Source of the DNA: Trichomonas vaginalis G3
Taxonomy: Eukaryota > Parabasalia > Trichomonadida > Trichomonadidae
Direction of reading: 5' to 3'
Length of the DNA stretch: 64,000 nt
Assembly (NCBI RefSeq): GCF_026262505.1
Contig: NW_026529215.1
Location: 159,073-223,072, forward strand
Part shown: in pieces, positions 48,600 through 59,653 of the stretch
How the letters are laid out: every line of letters starts with the position of its first letter
How positions within the stretch are numbered: position 1 is the stretch's first letter
Translations under genes and position numbers: made by a program
The notes under the pieces: model-generated
The model's input: the letters and a program-made list of their open reading frames with translations, nothing else
What the model was told of the DNA's origin: nothing
Database searches by the model: none

Positions 48600-50090
48600 A
48601 TATTTTTATCGAATGAAAACATGCAGAACGAACAGTTAAAACGAATTTACTCCAGCAGAGCATATTCATCAGATTCGCTCATATTTCGATATCATAGACA
48701 ATGCAGTTCAAATTGGTGACACTAATAGAAAATATTCTGACGCAAAGATTCCATCACAACCTGGAACTGCTAAAGATAACACATGGGTAACATTCAATCT
48801 CTCACCTCCTGGTGAAAATATGTTGGACCTTTACAATACATTCATTACGTATAAAATGGAAGGTCAATTTATTGTAGATAAAGAAATTGGTTCAGGTTCA
48901 ATAAAACAAACCCACCAGGATTTTGGATTGGTTTCGATGACGCTTTCTATGCAGTTGCTGGATATCAAATCCTTGCAAATGGTCGTATCGTATATTCTCA
49001 AGACAACGCAAGAGAAGAAGCATATATAACTTCAAACTCACAAACTACCGAACAAATAAAGAAAGTAGATGTTTTCTCTCAAAGACTCGACATGAAGATG
49101 TATGGAGTCATTCGGGAACATGCAGAACAGGACAAATTGTTAGTGGTCCAATTACAGCAGGAAAATCATTTGATTTTAAGCTTCGTTTAAGAATTCCTGT
49201 TAAGAAGATTCTTCCATTAGAAGCTAGATTTATTCGCATTTGCGGAAACATCAGCTTAAAGTAAAGTTCAGTAGCGACGCTTACAATGCACATCTATATC
49301 TGTAAATATATCATTGCTTTCAATCCAACTCTTAAAGTTGCATTTGCTTCAGATTCAAATCCACCGACAAATAAATTTGTTCCATGGAATGAACCATTCA
49401 CTATGATAACGAAGGCAAGTAGAAGCTAGTGGAACAGTTACTATTACAACTGTAAACCAGCAACTATTTCGAACAAAGATGGATTTTAATGAATGTTTCA
49501 TTCATCCAAAGTCATTCTCTTTAGACCCTAACATTTATACAGAACTTGTAGAACATTATACAAACGAGGCTTTATGTTTTCCTGTTAAAGTTATGGATTG
49601 GATTCCTATGGACGGTCATTCTCAAAGAATACAGATAGTTCAAGTGCAACATTTACAGCAGCTTATACGCTATTAATGTTAAAAGTATTTGGGCACTATT
49701 TAGAAAGAAAGACAACTATTATGTTAATTTTGAGAACCCTAAGTTTAAATATCTTCAGCTTTCCATGGGAGCTTATGGAAATATGCCTGCAGAACCGAAA
49801 AATCATATGGACCTGTATTTTATGAAATGGTTGCGAACGCTTGCAATACAAACAATGATATGATAGGATTTAATGAAGATGTTATGAGGTCATTGGTGGA
49901 TGATGGTAGTGTGGAACATAAATGGGATAGCTATACAACACACATTTCTTATGTGGTTTTCCAACAGAAGTGGACTTTTGCTTCCAGCAAGGTCAAACAT
50001 CTACTGCTCCAATAACATACAAATTGTCTGTTAAAGGACCTATTGAACTAGCAATGAAAATGTACCAAAGCCACTTATTGGATTTATGAG
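48600..50090 (+). pseudogene. Major capsid gene fossil (double jelly-roll type), family B
   Basis: About 1.5 kb of former coding sequence with beta-rich phrases such as MLDLYNTFITYKMEGQFIVD, FKLRLRIPVKKILPLEARF and FNECFIHPKSFSLDPNIYT. Length (~500 residues), beta-rich composition and neighbouring coiled-coil and membrane-protein genes before the terminal repeat suggest the major capsid protein. Broken in several places and old. Assignment rests on composition and context; no sequence search was possible. Confidence 0.55.
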
Positions 50091-50204
50091 GGATTGTTGC
50101 TTTGCAATCAGTGCGTCATGGATCCCAATAATAAGATTGAGACTATAACTTAGCAACGACGACAGTGAGGAATAAAGGATGAACGTTTATTTTAAAGCTT
50201 ATAA

Positions 50205-50549
50205 ATGAGTTCTTCATCAAGCTCTCGTGAACCTTCACCATCTATGAAACAAACTTTACCAAACGATTATGGAGCACCTATTGAATATTTCTTACGAGCT
50301 GCACAATGGCAAAGAGCAGTCTCACCAAGGTTAGGTGTTCCACCAGCTCCTGTCAAAAATAGCATTTGGTCAAGTCCTTATATAAGATATGGTCTCCCAC
50401 TAGGTTTGCTAGCTACAGCAGGAGCAGTTATGATGTTGAAAAGAAATAAAGCAAATGTTGTAAATAATACTGAAGTAGCTGAAGTTAAACAAACTCCACA
50501 CCTTCGCAAAACCAACGCCTTCACAAGCAAAACCTTCAATGACTCCTGA
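50205..50549 (+). CDS. Small Ser-rich membrane protein, family B arm 2
   Basis: 114 residues: a Ser-rich start (MSSSSSSREPSPS), a Pro-containing middle (RLGVPPAPVKNSIW) and one hydrophobic segment YGLPLGLLATAGAVMML (about 72-88) followed by Lys/Arg. It may be a minor capsid or membrane-anchored virion protein. Downstream sequence to ~50,630 is Pro-rich and probably once belonged to the same gene, which appears broken. Confidence 0.45.
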   Translation: MSSSSSSREPSPSMKQTLPNDYGAPIEYFLRAAQWQRAVSPRLGVPPAPVKNSIWSSPYIRYGLPLGLLATAGAVMMLKRNKANVVNNTEVAEVKQTPHLRKTNAFTSKTFNDS

Positions 50550-50707
50550 ACCTATGGAAGTACAAACTCCTGTTCAAAAGTCAACTCCTAAACCGACTCC
50601 AACATTTAAACCAGAACCTACCCACAAATAAATCGTAAAACTCCTGCGTTTCCTTACTGAAAAATAACGTTATTTTTATTTAATATTAAAATTTTTATTT
50701 GATTGAA

Positions 50708-50957
50708 ATGACAAATAAAGTCACTGAAGCAATGAAACAAAAGTTTTTGGTAGAATACATTAAATCAGGAACTTTCCAGAAGGTTTTTACATTCATACTA
50801 TGAAGGATGGTAGAGTTCAGTTTAGAAAGATAAAGCAACCATTAGATAAAGAAGGAATTTTGAGAAAGATTAAACTTCATGAGGACAACATTGCTGAACT
50901 TAAGAAGAAGCTAGAAGAGTTGGAGAAAGAGAGAAGTAATAAAGCAATGAATTCAAC
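50708..50957 (+). pseudogene. Coiled-coil gene fossil next to terminal repeat
   Basis: Begins MTNKVTEAMKQKFLVEYIK and ends in a coiled-coil like segment (KLHEDNIAELKKKLEELEKE). Architecture and position resemble the 122-residue gene beside the family A terminal repeat. Broken in about one place. Confidence 0.5.
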
Positions 50958-51005
50958 AGGGTGAAAAAAGAGTGAAAAAAGAGGTGAGATCTCACCACTT
51001 CACCT
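50958..51005. promoter_or_regulatory. Two-stem hairpin at inner edge of family B terminal repeat, copy 2
   Basis: Palindrome GGTGAGATCTCACC (50,983-50,996) within outer arms AGGGTGAA / TTCACCT. Compared with copy 1, both stems have paired base changes that keep the complementarity. Confidence 0.68.
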
Positions 51006-51089
51006 AAATTTATTTTTGTGCTATGTTTTCATACGTGTGAGGGTGGTGATATCATTAATTTTTAAGTTTATTTTTTATTTTATTTATTA

Positions 51090-51402
51090 ATGACGAAAAC
51101 TATTGAGATAACAAACTACAACGGTCATGAGTTCAAGAATTTGTTCTTCGTTCCTCGTGAAAATACATTCTATCAGATACGAGGGAGAAAGGGTAAAGTT
51201 AGTTTGAGCGTTTATGAAAAAAATAAAATGGAAGTTTATAAAGCAATAGATACAAACGGTAAGTGTTTCATTAGCTTTGTCAAAACTTACTAACATTATT
51301 TTTGACAGTGACTTTGACCTATATGAAGAAGAAAGTGGCAGAAGATTATGAGCTGTTATGTGAAGCACAGCAATGGGAGGAGTTGCAATACTTTTGTAAG
51401 TG
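51090..51402 (+). pseudogene. Small terminal-repeat gene, decayed copy
   Basis: Second copy of the 108-residue gene at 33,742; the first ~45 residues are identical (TKTIEITNYNGHEFKNLFFV) and the tail wording (CEAQQWEELQYFCK) remains at the end. Broken, unlike copy 1. Confidence 0.75.
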
Positions 51403-51691
51403 AGAACGTTTTTTTTTTACATTAGTGAAGTGTTTGAAACGTAGTGAGGTGAAGTGGTTGGCGGCTTTATTAAATATTTAAGGTTAAGTTGGTGTTGTGT
51501 TTGTGTTGTAAAATATACGTTAACGGTTTTGTAAAGTGTCAAAACACTAATTGTGTAGGAGGCGCGCAGTGCCCAGTACACGATCTTATGTATACTAACT
51601 ACTTCTCATTTAAATTATAACAATTATTTTTGATTTTTATTTATCATCCACATTCAAATTTGAATCTTATCACAAAAGAAGGACCCCTTTT

Positions 51692-52754
51692 ATGACTACT
51701 GCCAAATCTATAAGCAGAGAATGGCTATTTGAAGCTAAAAGAAGAATAGAAGAAGGTGAATCTTACAAAAGTGTGGGAAAGGAAGTTGAATTGGAAAATG
51801 GTAAAATTAAATTGAATGTTGCCGAAAATACAATAAGAAGAGCATTTCAACTTCAAGAAATCGAATTACCAAAAGTTAGTCGCGGCAGAAAACCAAATCC
51901 ACCAACATTTGAGCAAAAACAATTAATTAATTCTTGTGTTTCACAATATAAAGGAGGAATTTCAAAAACTTATTTATTGATGAAAAGGTTTCAAAAATAT
52001 TGCTCAAAATCCCGATTGTGAGAAAGAAAAAGAAAAAATTGCAAAAGAATTTGAAAATATAGAAGATTTGACAAAAGATCAAATTTTTGACAATTTACAA
52101 AAAATAAGCATCATCAAGTGGAAAAAATTATGATGGAATCAGGTTTATCTTCAAAAAGAGATTACAAACCAGCAGATCCACCTACCAAATATCGTGCCAT
52201 ATCAAAGAATTTGATATGGCACTGCGATATTCGTTACCTTCACGGTAATGTTTCTTTTCCATTTTTTGCCATATTGGATGATATGACACGTAAAGTTCTC
52301 AAAACTAAATTATTGAAAAACAAGTCTTCCAACTCAGCAGCGAAGGTTTTAAGAAAACTTTTAGAGGAGTTTATTCCTTACTGCATTGGACCGATAACGG
52401 CGGTGAAAACCGCGGTGAATTCAGCCAGGTTTATGCCAGGAAAACGGAATAGTTTGGAAGCACACCTTGCCGTATATGCCAAGACAGAACGGCAAGGTGG
52501 AGCGCCTGTGGCCAAGCTTAGAAAAGTTTTTGCCAGACAAGTTGGATGATATTCAACAAATCAAGGACTCAGTTCAGCAGTTCATTGAAAAATACAACAA
52601 TACACCACATTTATCTCTCGATATTAATCCAAAAACGAATAGTAATTACACTCCTAACGAATTATTCGAAGTTTCAAAATTTTGGTACGAGCCAGAAATG
52701 CAAAAATGGGAGTTATATATCAAAGACGAATGGGTCTTAGCAAAATTTGAATAA
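51692..52754 (+). pseudogene. Retroviral-type (rve) DDE integrase fossil, Polinton/Maverick type
   Basis: An N-terminal helix-turn-helix-like part (SREWLFEAKRRIEEGESYKS, SRGRKPNPPTFEQKQLINS) is followed by rve integrase core phrases: WHCDIRYLHGNVSFPFFAIL (first catalytic Asp), then LDDMTRKVLKTKL, PRQNGKVERLWPSLEKFLP (the region of the catalytic Glu) and EKYNNTPHLSL, the usual C-terminal signature. This type inserts Polintons and retroelements. It lies just outside the family B terminal repeat, so ownership is unclear; it may belong to another element. Broken in a few places. Confidence 0.78.
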
Positions 52755-53417
52755 TTACATCATTTTAAATGACTACTAAACAATTTTATTTATGATCAAT
52801 ATTTTATATATTTTTTTTGATCAAATCCATTTTAATAGAATTTATATACTATTCATCTATTAGTAAACACTACCGTATATTATTTTTTAAGCTATCTTAT
52901 TTTTTGAAGTTTTATTCAAATCTTTGGTCGCAAGAAGAATTGCATGATAAATAAAAACATTTAATCAAAGTCAATTTTATTTTTCATATTCAAATGGACT
53001 GAGTGTTAACATTTAACATTTTTTGCTAATTGTCGTCAAAAATTAGGCGTAAAGCAAAAATTGATATTTCATATGGTTTTATGATAGATAAGCATTATAT
53101 TCCCACTCATTATATTCGTAAATTTTGAGGTTTATCCTTCGCTTTTAAGATCATTGAATTTGATTTTTATATAAAATAGTTATATATTAGAAAATAATAT
53201 GAGTTTATGTGATATTATTTTTCAGAAGATTTTGTGTTCTTCTTCAAAATTTTATTTTTTTATTAAAAAGAATCTTTACAAAATATACATTTACTTTAAT
53301 TAATATTTAAAAACGTGCTCTATCAAAAGTTCCAAAAATTCAATATTTTAACTTTTCTGAGGTGTCACTTTTGATGAATTTCTGTTTACAACACTTCAAA
53401 TAGAATTACAATTTCGT
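52755..53417. other. Intergenic, no gene seen
   Basis: About 660 bp, AT-rich, between the integrase fossil and family A arm 2. No repeats or frames recognised. The left edge of the arm was not located here. Confidence 0.45.
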
Positions 53418-53774
53418 TTATTTTAATTGAATGTTTTTTTCTTCTCCGATAAAAGTGATATTATATCCCTTATATTTTGGTACATCTAATGAATCGTTGA
53501 TTAAATTATCATAAAAAGAGTGATCCAGTGGTGGATAAGATGAGAAATATGGTGAGTATATATTAGTTGTATCATTATGTAAATATTGATTAACAGACTG
53601 AACAAATGCTTTAATAAAATCATCACTATCGTTGAATTCTAAAAATAATTCTTGTTTCTGAATTAAGTGTGTTATAACCTTAATGGATTGACGTAAAAAT
53701 TTTAATCTGCAAAATGCAAATCCAGCGACAAATTTGATTAGCTCTTTGGAATCGATAAAATCGGGAAATTTCAT
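53418..53774 (-). CDS. Unknown gene in decayed family A arm (118 aa)
   Basis: Not recognised. Helical N-terminal half (LIKFVAGFAFCRLKFLRQSIK) and a Tyr/Ser/Pro-rich middle (NIYSPYFSSYPPLDHSFY). The position beside the integrase remnant would fit part of an element gene, but a host origin is not excluded. Confidence 0.35.
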   Translation of the reverse strand: MKFPDFIDSKELIKFVAGFAFCRLKFLRQSIKVITHLIQKQELFLEFNDSDDFIKAFVQSVNQYLHNDTTNIYSPYFSSYPPLDHSFYDNLINDSLDVPKYKGYNITFIGEEKNIQLK

Positions 53775-53789
53775 ATTTCACCCCTTATA

Positions 53790-53995
53790 TTATCTACTCT
53801 TTCATGATCTAGTAAGTATTGAATAGCTCTTCTTGTTTCCTGTTCTGTTTTGTTTTCCTTTCACTGGAATGCAATATAAATATCTAGTGTTAATGTTAAT
53901 GGCAAATAAATAAGTAACGTTTCCTTTTGAATATTCTAAATGATCAATTTCGTATGAATATGGATATGGTGAAATGAGGGGCGACTAAATTTTTC
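53790..53995 (-). pseudogene. Integrase-like remnant
   Basis: A minus-strand stretch reads YEIDHLEYSKGNVTYLFAIN then NTRYLYCIPVKG, resembling the first-Asp strand region of Polinton rve integrases (x-x-D-x-x-x-x ... yLfaINxxTrylyaxp). Short and decayed, so tentative. It differs from the 51,692 integrase. Confidence 0.45.
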
Positions 53996-54466
53996 CTTTA
54001 ATGTTGAATTTTTGGGTCAATTGGTTTATTTAAATCTTGAAACACTTTTTAAAATCTTTTTGCTTCTTTAATGTTTGAAATGGATATAATAAAGTGAATG
54101 ATGAAGGATTAACTGAAGGAGGAGGCGGTACTGTCGTTGGAGTTTTTGGTGTTGCAAGTGGTTTAATTTATCTGCTTTGATTTTGGAATTCAATCCTCCT
54201 TCATTAATTCTGGATGTATTTTATTCATTTGTTTTAAATATGCTGTATATAAAGGTTTGATATACTTTCCCGCTTCGAGTTTATGTTGAAGGATGAATTC
54301 CAAAGTATGATCTTCATTTAAAAGTCGGGCTGAATATGGTTTAACTAATGAATCATAAATTAAGGCTTGTGCATCATTTATAGTCTGAAGGACCTGGGTG
54401 TTTTGTTCCTTTGTTTTTGTGGCTCAGGATTATATAATTTATATAATTCATCAATATCTTCTTCTG

Positions 54467-54745
54467 TTAATACTTTATTTTTTTGAAATCTTTCAACTGT
54501 TTAAGTTGTGATTTAGTTTTTCCCTTTGTATATTCATTATTTTTAATTTTGTCTTTAATTTCAGAAATTATTCTATCATGATATTTCAAAATTTCATTTT
54601 TATAATATGGATAATAATATTCCATATCATCACCCGTTATATTATTATTATATTTTTGGAGATATGATTTTAATTCATAATAACTAAGAAATTTTTGATT
54701 AAGTACTAAATCAGCAATTAAATTTTTTAAATCTGTGTTATTCAT
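54467..54745 (-). CDS. Small helical protein in family A arm 2 (92 aa)
   Basis: Not recognised. 92 residues, helical, Asn/Lys/Tyr-rich (DMEYYYPYYKNEIL), basic C terminus (TKGKTKSQLKQLKDFKKIKY). The ATG follows TTTATTTTTATATAAATG, the element-type start context, which supports a real element gene. Confidence 0.45.
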   Translation of the reverse strand: MNNTDLKNLIADLVLNQKFLSYYELKSYLQKYNNNITGDDMEYYYPYYKNEILKYHDRIISEIKDKIKNNEYTKGKTKSQLKQLKDFKKIKY

Positions 54746-54844
54746 TTATATAAAAATAAAATCAATGTTTTAAGGGTGCCCACCTCTTTGATCAAGAATC
54801 AAAGCCATCATTAACGGTTCCTTTTGTCTCTTCTGTGCATTTTA

Positions 54845-57800
54845 TTAAATAAATGGCATACAACATCCATTTTCACAACATACAGCCTTAGTGTGTGCTC
54901 CTGTTAATGCAGTCTTACCAATTGTTAAGCGAGTCATTGACCTGTTTTTAAGTTGTAAATTAATATTCTGACCATCGAAAATAACTTTATCATTTATTAT
55001 ATCCAATAATTTTTAGGTGTTAATTGTTTATTTTGTCGTAAACTAACACCTTTCATTTTGTGTGCAATCTTTTTAAAATCACTTCCATCAATTGAACCGT
55101 TGAATGATGTATACACTTAGGACATAAAGCAACCATGTTATCACCTTGTTTCTCAATTGCTAAACCAATACTTCTTCTCATGTGCTTTTCTTCAGCTTTA
55201 TTCTTTAATTTAGGTTTAAATTTCTCATTAAAACAAAGAAATCAAAAGGTGCGAATTTGTAAATGTTTTATATATAAATTGTTTATCAGTAACAATTGCT
55301 TGAAATGCTTGAGTGTTAGGAGATTTGGGTCGCCAGCGATTGCCAATAAGATGAATCAGTATCACCTTCAATGAAATGAAAACGATTAACATTCATGCAT
55401 TTATACATAAAATCATAAATGAAACCAAATACCAGTATTTTGCGTTATCTAAAGTGAAGAATGCCTCTTGTAAACATGTATCACATCTATAAAATCTATC
55501 TTTAAGCATCACTTGATACGTCTTCACCTATTTCTCTTATGTTTTTAAACTTATTTGACATACATGCAACGCGTGCCTTCTGTGCATTCATTATTTTAGT
55601 CTTTGCGTAATTTTGTGTATTCATTGCATCGTAACCATATGATCCATTAAGTGAAATCTTGCAAAATAAACTTTTTCCTTTATTTCCTTCTAATTCAGCC
55701 TTTTGTTTTTCGTTCATAAATTCGTTCGCAAATTCATTAAAGCAAGTGTTTTTCGTAAATGTTAAAATTGATTGAATATCATCAATGATAAAATGAAATC
55801 TGTCTATTAGATACCAAAGATAATAAGAAGAAAATGGTTGATATTGGTTGTGTGTTGATGCTAACTGAGTTAATTTTCTCTGTTTCTGGTCAACTGGTAG
55901 ATTGTTTGATTTCATGTAATTATACATAAAACTGCCAATTGTTTTTTCATCTGTGATAATATCTAAGTTTCTTATTATTGGTAAAAGTTTATGTAATCAT
56001 TAATGTATTTTTCATCAATGTGACCCTTTACTTCAGCCACGAATAAAGTATTTTTCTTTCTAATTATCCCAGTGCTTTTGCTTTCTTTGTTGCTGTATCA
56101 CAAATGATAACACCATTCAATCTTCCCGGCATATACATTTTATGGTCAGTATATTGAATGAAATCATGAGGATTAGATGAAAATGATGAAGGATATAATG
56201 AATTAAAGTCAACTCCAACGAAATGAGTCATAATGTTGGTGGTGTCCTCATTTGATACAGTTTTAGTTTCTGGATTATATGAAAGTTTATTAATGTGCGT
56301 GATTCCTTTAAGATTAACACGATGTTGAACATTTGATAGACCACCAGTAATTCCATTACGGAGAATGTGATAAGCTTCAACTGAATCTAAAGTCATTGGT
56401 AAATTATTTTTTAATGCATAATTTCTTAAATTGATTCTTAAACGTTGAACATCTTCATCTTTATTTGATTTTACGACATTGCAATAACAACACATTAACT
56501 GACAATTTTCTTTGGTATGTGGTTTTTCATTATCGATTCTATCCAATGTTGGTTTATTAGCATATGTAAACGCTTTACCACACATTTTGCATTTAGATGA
56601 AAGGATTAAATCGTGATAGTATTGATAGTCATCCATTGAAACATTATTTTTAGTATCCCTTTCTGCTTTTTCATCTTGTTTCTTATATGATTCAATTTTA
56701 TTATTTCCAATACTTTTTCGTTAATTCAAAACTTGATTCCACATTTTCTTCTTCTGGATATGTTTCATTAGGATTGAAGTTCTTATATGCTAACGCGTAA
56801 CGAATCATTGATGCATTCGATGATAAAGAAAGATTATGAAGCATGTCAATTTTATAAACAAATGTTTCTTCAATAATTTTATCAATTGGTCAATCATAAT
56901 TTCAACGTCTTTATTGCAATAATGAATAAAATATTCTAATCTATTCTTAAAGTTTTTAGCATCATTGAGATATATTTGATAATCACTATCTGATATAGTT
57001 TCTTGGGTTAATGCTGAATAAATGAATCTTTCGTGAATGGTTCCTCTTTATATAATTCTTCTTCGTAATTCTCCCATGTGATGAATTGATAGGAAAAAGG
57101 ATTTAACACGTGATTTATTGTTTCCGAAATCTTGAGTGAATTGGTCTAATGTTCCACCCGCTATATAATTTCTGATGTCAATAAATCTTAATTCATATTG
57201 GAACGTTTGTTTTCTTTACAATGATTTGCTTAAATTGAGAAGATGAACCCAGCATTGATTTTATTTTCCATTTTACAGTGTTTAAATCACGAAGAATTAA
57301 ATTTAAATCAAACTTTCCCGAATTAAAACCTATGATATTCACTTTATTGAATTCTCATCTAGAAGTTCTTTCATTGCTTCCTTTTGTTTCTCATTTAATG
57401 TATTCATTAATTCTTCATATTGTTCAATATTTGATTTAGCAACTAATGAACAGGTTGAAAATAAAAATTCAATCCAATCAGAGATGAACGAATCACTTGA
57501 TGTTAAGCAAAAATTCCTCGTATATGTTTTATCATTTAATTAACCGTTGATGATACCATGAATGGTTTTAAGTAAGCGTTCAAAGTTGCACATTCAGAAA
57601 GTTGAAGTTCTTCTTTAGTCTCTAATGTTTCGAAGTCAAAAGTAATATAATATCTTGTTGGTTTATAATATCCCTGCAAATTATGTGCTAATAACCACTG
57701 ATATATCTTCTGTTTCATAATATGTGGTGCATATGGTTGTTGGGTCTTTTGCAATTGAACGTCTTGAATTAATCTCCCATTATTTTCTTTACATTTCTCA

Positions 57801-58246
57801 CAATGCTTTAAAAATCTTCTTTGGTTTTTCCTTTCTGGATCATCACGGATAGAATATACTTCTTCTTTGCAAAAGGGGCAAACTTTATATCCTGTGAGTG
57901 CTTCAACGTCTGTAATTCTGTCAGCGTGAAGTTTTCCACATGGACTCTGTGTTAATAAAATATTTACTGTTTCAAATTCTGGATCTATCATTATTGATTC
58001 CACTAATGGAAAGTCTACCTTGTTAATGTCTACGTCTTCTGGTTGAGGATCACAATAATAGAAATCAATATTAACATTTAACATTCTTGCTAACCTCTCA
58101 CTTTCTGATGAAATGTCAAATCCTTCATATGCATCTATGGCTTCATTTAAATAACTTCTACGAGTTTTAGGATTAACACCATCAGGAATGTTATAGAAGC
58201 GTTTAAATAACCTTCTACCTTCGGCTCTTATTTGATTATCATTCAT
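54845..58246 (-). pseudogene. Protein-primed family B DNA polymerase fossil with HNH-like insert
   Basis: Signatures in order on the minus strand: exonuclease motif ITFDFETLE (~57,620), an HNH/endonuclease VII-like zinc part CKMCGKAFTYANKPTLDRID with CCYCN (~56,470-56,600), polymerase motif A VDFNSLYPSS (~56,190), motif B KISLNGSYGYD (~55,650) and motif C EGDTDSS (~55,350). This is the pPolB of Polintons, which copies the element from a terminal protein. The zinc/HNH-like segment lies between exonuclease and motif A, an unusual place. N-terminal region also has two CxxC pairs (VCPFCKEEV, HCEKCK, ~57,800-57,880). Heavily broken, many breaks. Confidence 0.88.
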
Positions 58247-58317
58247 TTATGTAAGAATAAAAAATAAATAAAAATAAAGTTTATTTTTTTAAAGTCCGAG
58301 ACTCAGAGAGTCCAGGG

Positions 58318-58692
58318 CTAAAGTCCATAAAATGAATTAAGAACACATAAATTTTTATCATCTGCGACGTGACGAATACATTTTAATTTACTCAAGAATG
58401 CGTACCCTGATACATTAAATCTAATTCCTGTCTTATTTAATTTCACAACTTTGAAAAGGAATGTATGAATAGCTATAAAATGATGAGAAGATGTTTTATG
58501 GGTTGCTTCCATTTTTTCTGAAATAAATGAATAAATATAATGTTTATAAGTTTTCATATCTTTTATGTTCTTAATAACGAATGGTATAGACCTTTCCACT
58601 TCATCTTCCTTCGGTGCTGTTCTTTCATATGAAACATTATTGGTATCTTTCAATAATGAAACCACAATCGCATAAAATTTTATATGTACCAA
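58318..58692 (-). CDS. Unknown gene in family A arm 2 (124 aa)
   Basis: Not recognised. Mixed alpha/beta with a repeated basic-aromatic texture (YKHYIYSFISEKM, IHTFLFKVVKLNKTG). It lies between the polymerase and a coiled-coil gene on the same strand and is probably part of a larger, partly decayed gene. Confidence 0.4.
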   Translation of the reverse strand: MVHIKFYAIVVSLLKDTNNVSYERTAPKEDEVERSIPFVIKNIKDMKTYKHYIYSFISEKMEATHKTSSHHFIAIHTFLFKVVKLNKTGIRFNVSGYAFLSKLKCIRHVADDKNLCVLNSFYGL

Positions 58693-58822
58693 TGGTTTCT
58701 TTTGATATTTTATCTAATAAATCAAAAACTTTATCAACACCTGTGCATTTATTTAAATAATAATTTGTGTAAATATCATGATCTTCTTTCTTAATCGTAT
58801 TTGTTGCATATGTTACATTTTT

Positions 58823-59281
58823 TCAGTGCTTTTTTGAATTTTCAGAATCAAGAGGAGGTGAAAGTAATATACATGGATAATCTCCATCGTCAATAAATTG
58901 TAACTTATGTTTATGAATAAATTTTGTGCCTTCTTCTGAAAGTGTTTCGTCAATATCACCATCTAATAAATTTTTAGTAGATTCCAAAAAGTAATTTTTA
59001 TATCTTTCTTCATGAGATTTCTGAACTTCTGATTCTGAAGCTGGGATATTCATTAAACCCTCTACTTCATTCTCAGCATTTCTCAATTCCATAATTTTTT
59101 CATCTATTTCATTTCTTAATTGTTCCAATTTCTCAATCTCATCGTTATAATATTCATCTTGTTTAATTTTTTCTTCAAAATATTCAGGAGGTGTTTCAAG
59201 ACTCTCTGAGCCCAGGTCCTCTGGACCATAAAGAGGAATATTCTCCTGTTTTTCAACTTTTTTGGGATATAAATATCTCAT
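58823..59281 (-). CDS. Acidic coiled-coil protein in family A arm 2 (152 aa)
   Basis: Not recognised. An acidic protein (YFEEKIKQDEYYNDEIEKLE) with a coiled coil at about 42-72 (IEKLEQLRNEIDEKIMELRN). Position next to the terminal repeat and ahead of PolB is where a terminal protein or early gene would be expected, but nothing in the sequence shows such a role. Confidence 0.42.
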   Translation of the reverse strand: MRYLYPKKVEKQENIPLYGPEDLGSESLETPPEYFEEKIKQDEYYNDEIEKLEQLRNEIDEKIMELRNAENEVEGLMNIPASESEVQKSHEERYKNYFLESTKNLLDGDIDETLSEEGTKFIHKHKLQFIDDGDYPCILLSPPLDSENSKKH

Positions 59282-59527
59282 TATAGCTTTTTAGTAATTG
59301 GTCCGTTATATTTAAATTCATTCAACAATCTGGAAAACTCTTTCACATTCTGCATATATGTTGGATAAGAACCGTCTCCAAAATTTTCTAAAATATTTCT
59401 AATCTGAATTAGTGAACTTTAAAGATTTCAATGAATTAGTTGTTTTACTTCATTTATCATTAAATAAAAAAATAAATTTAACTTAGTTTTAATTTTACGT
59501 AAGAAGTCAATTTTTAAATCTTGATTT

Positions 59528-59653
59528 ATTCAAAACGTAAGAATAAAAACCGTAAGAATCATACATTTTTTACTTCATATGTTAAAAAAAATGATACAAA
59601 ATCGTTCAATAATTGTATGAATTCTTACGTTTACAAAAAAAGTCACATAACCC
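59528..59653. repeat. Family A terminal repeat, copy 2
   Basis: Matches 10,879-11,006 in the same orientation (AGAATCATACATTTTTTACT, GATACAAAATCG, CTTACGTTTACAAAAAAAG) and ends GTCACATAACCC. Beyond it the flanks differ completely. Confidence 0.82.

Larger units (their letters stand above)
46400..51600. mobile_element. Polinton/Maverick-like element, family B, arm 2 (decayed)
   Basis: An old fossil arm. Parts: HNH endonuclease remnant (46,763-46,990), unknown remnants (47,000-48,150), a major capsid gene (48,600-50,090), a small membrane-protein gene (50,205-50,549), a coiled-coil gene (50,708-50,957) and the terminal repeat (50,941-51,600). Nearly every gene is broken, more than ten breaks overall, so it is clearly older than arm 1 at 30,986-34,274. 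Gene content differs from arm 1, while the terminal repeat is shared. Confidence 0.7.
50941..51600. repeat. Family B terminal repeat, copy 2
   Basis: Matches 33,578-34,274 through most of its length, with several small differences. Contains a covarying hairpin, a decayed copy of the small gene (51,090-51,402) and the same outer end GTATACTAACT. Similarity stops at 51,600. Confidence 0.82.
53418..59653. mobile_element. Polinton/Maverick-like element, family A, arm 2 (decayed)
   Basis: Fossil arm with genes on the minus strand: unknown gene (53,418-53,774), integrase-like remnant (53,790-53,995), fibre-like trace (~54,380), small helical gene (54,467-54,745), protein-primed DNA polymerase B with an HNH-like insert (54,845-58,246), two unknown genes (58,318-59,281) and the terminal repeat shared with arm 1 (59,528-59,653). 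Many breaks, probably more than ten; older than arm 1. Confidence 0.75.
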
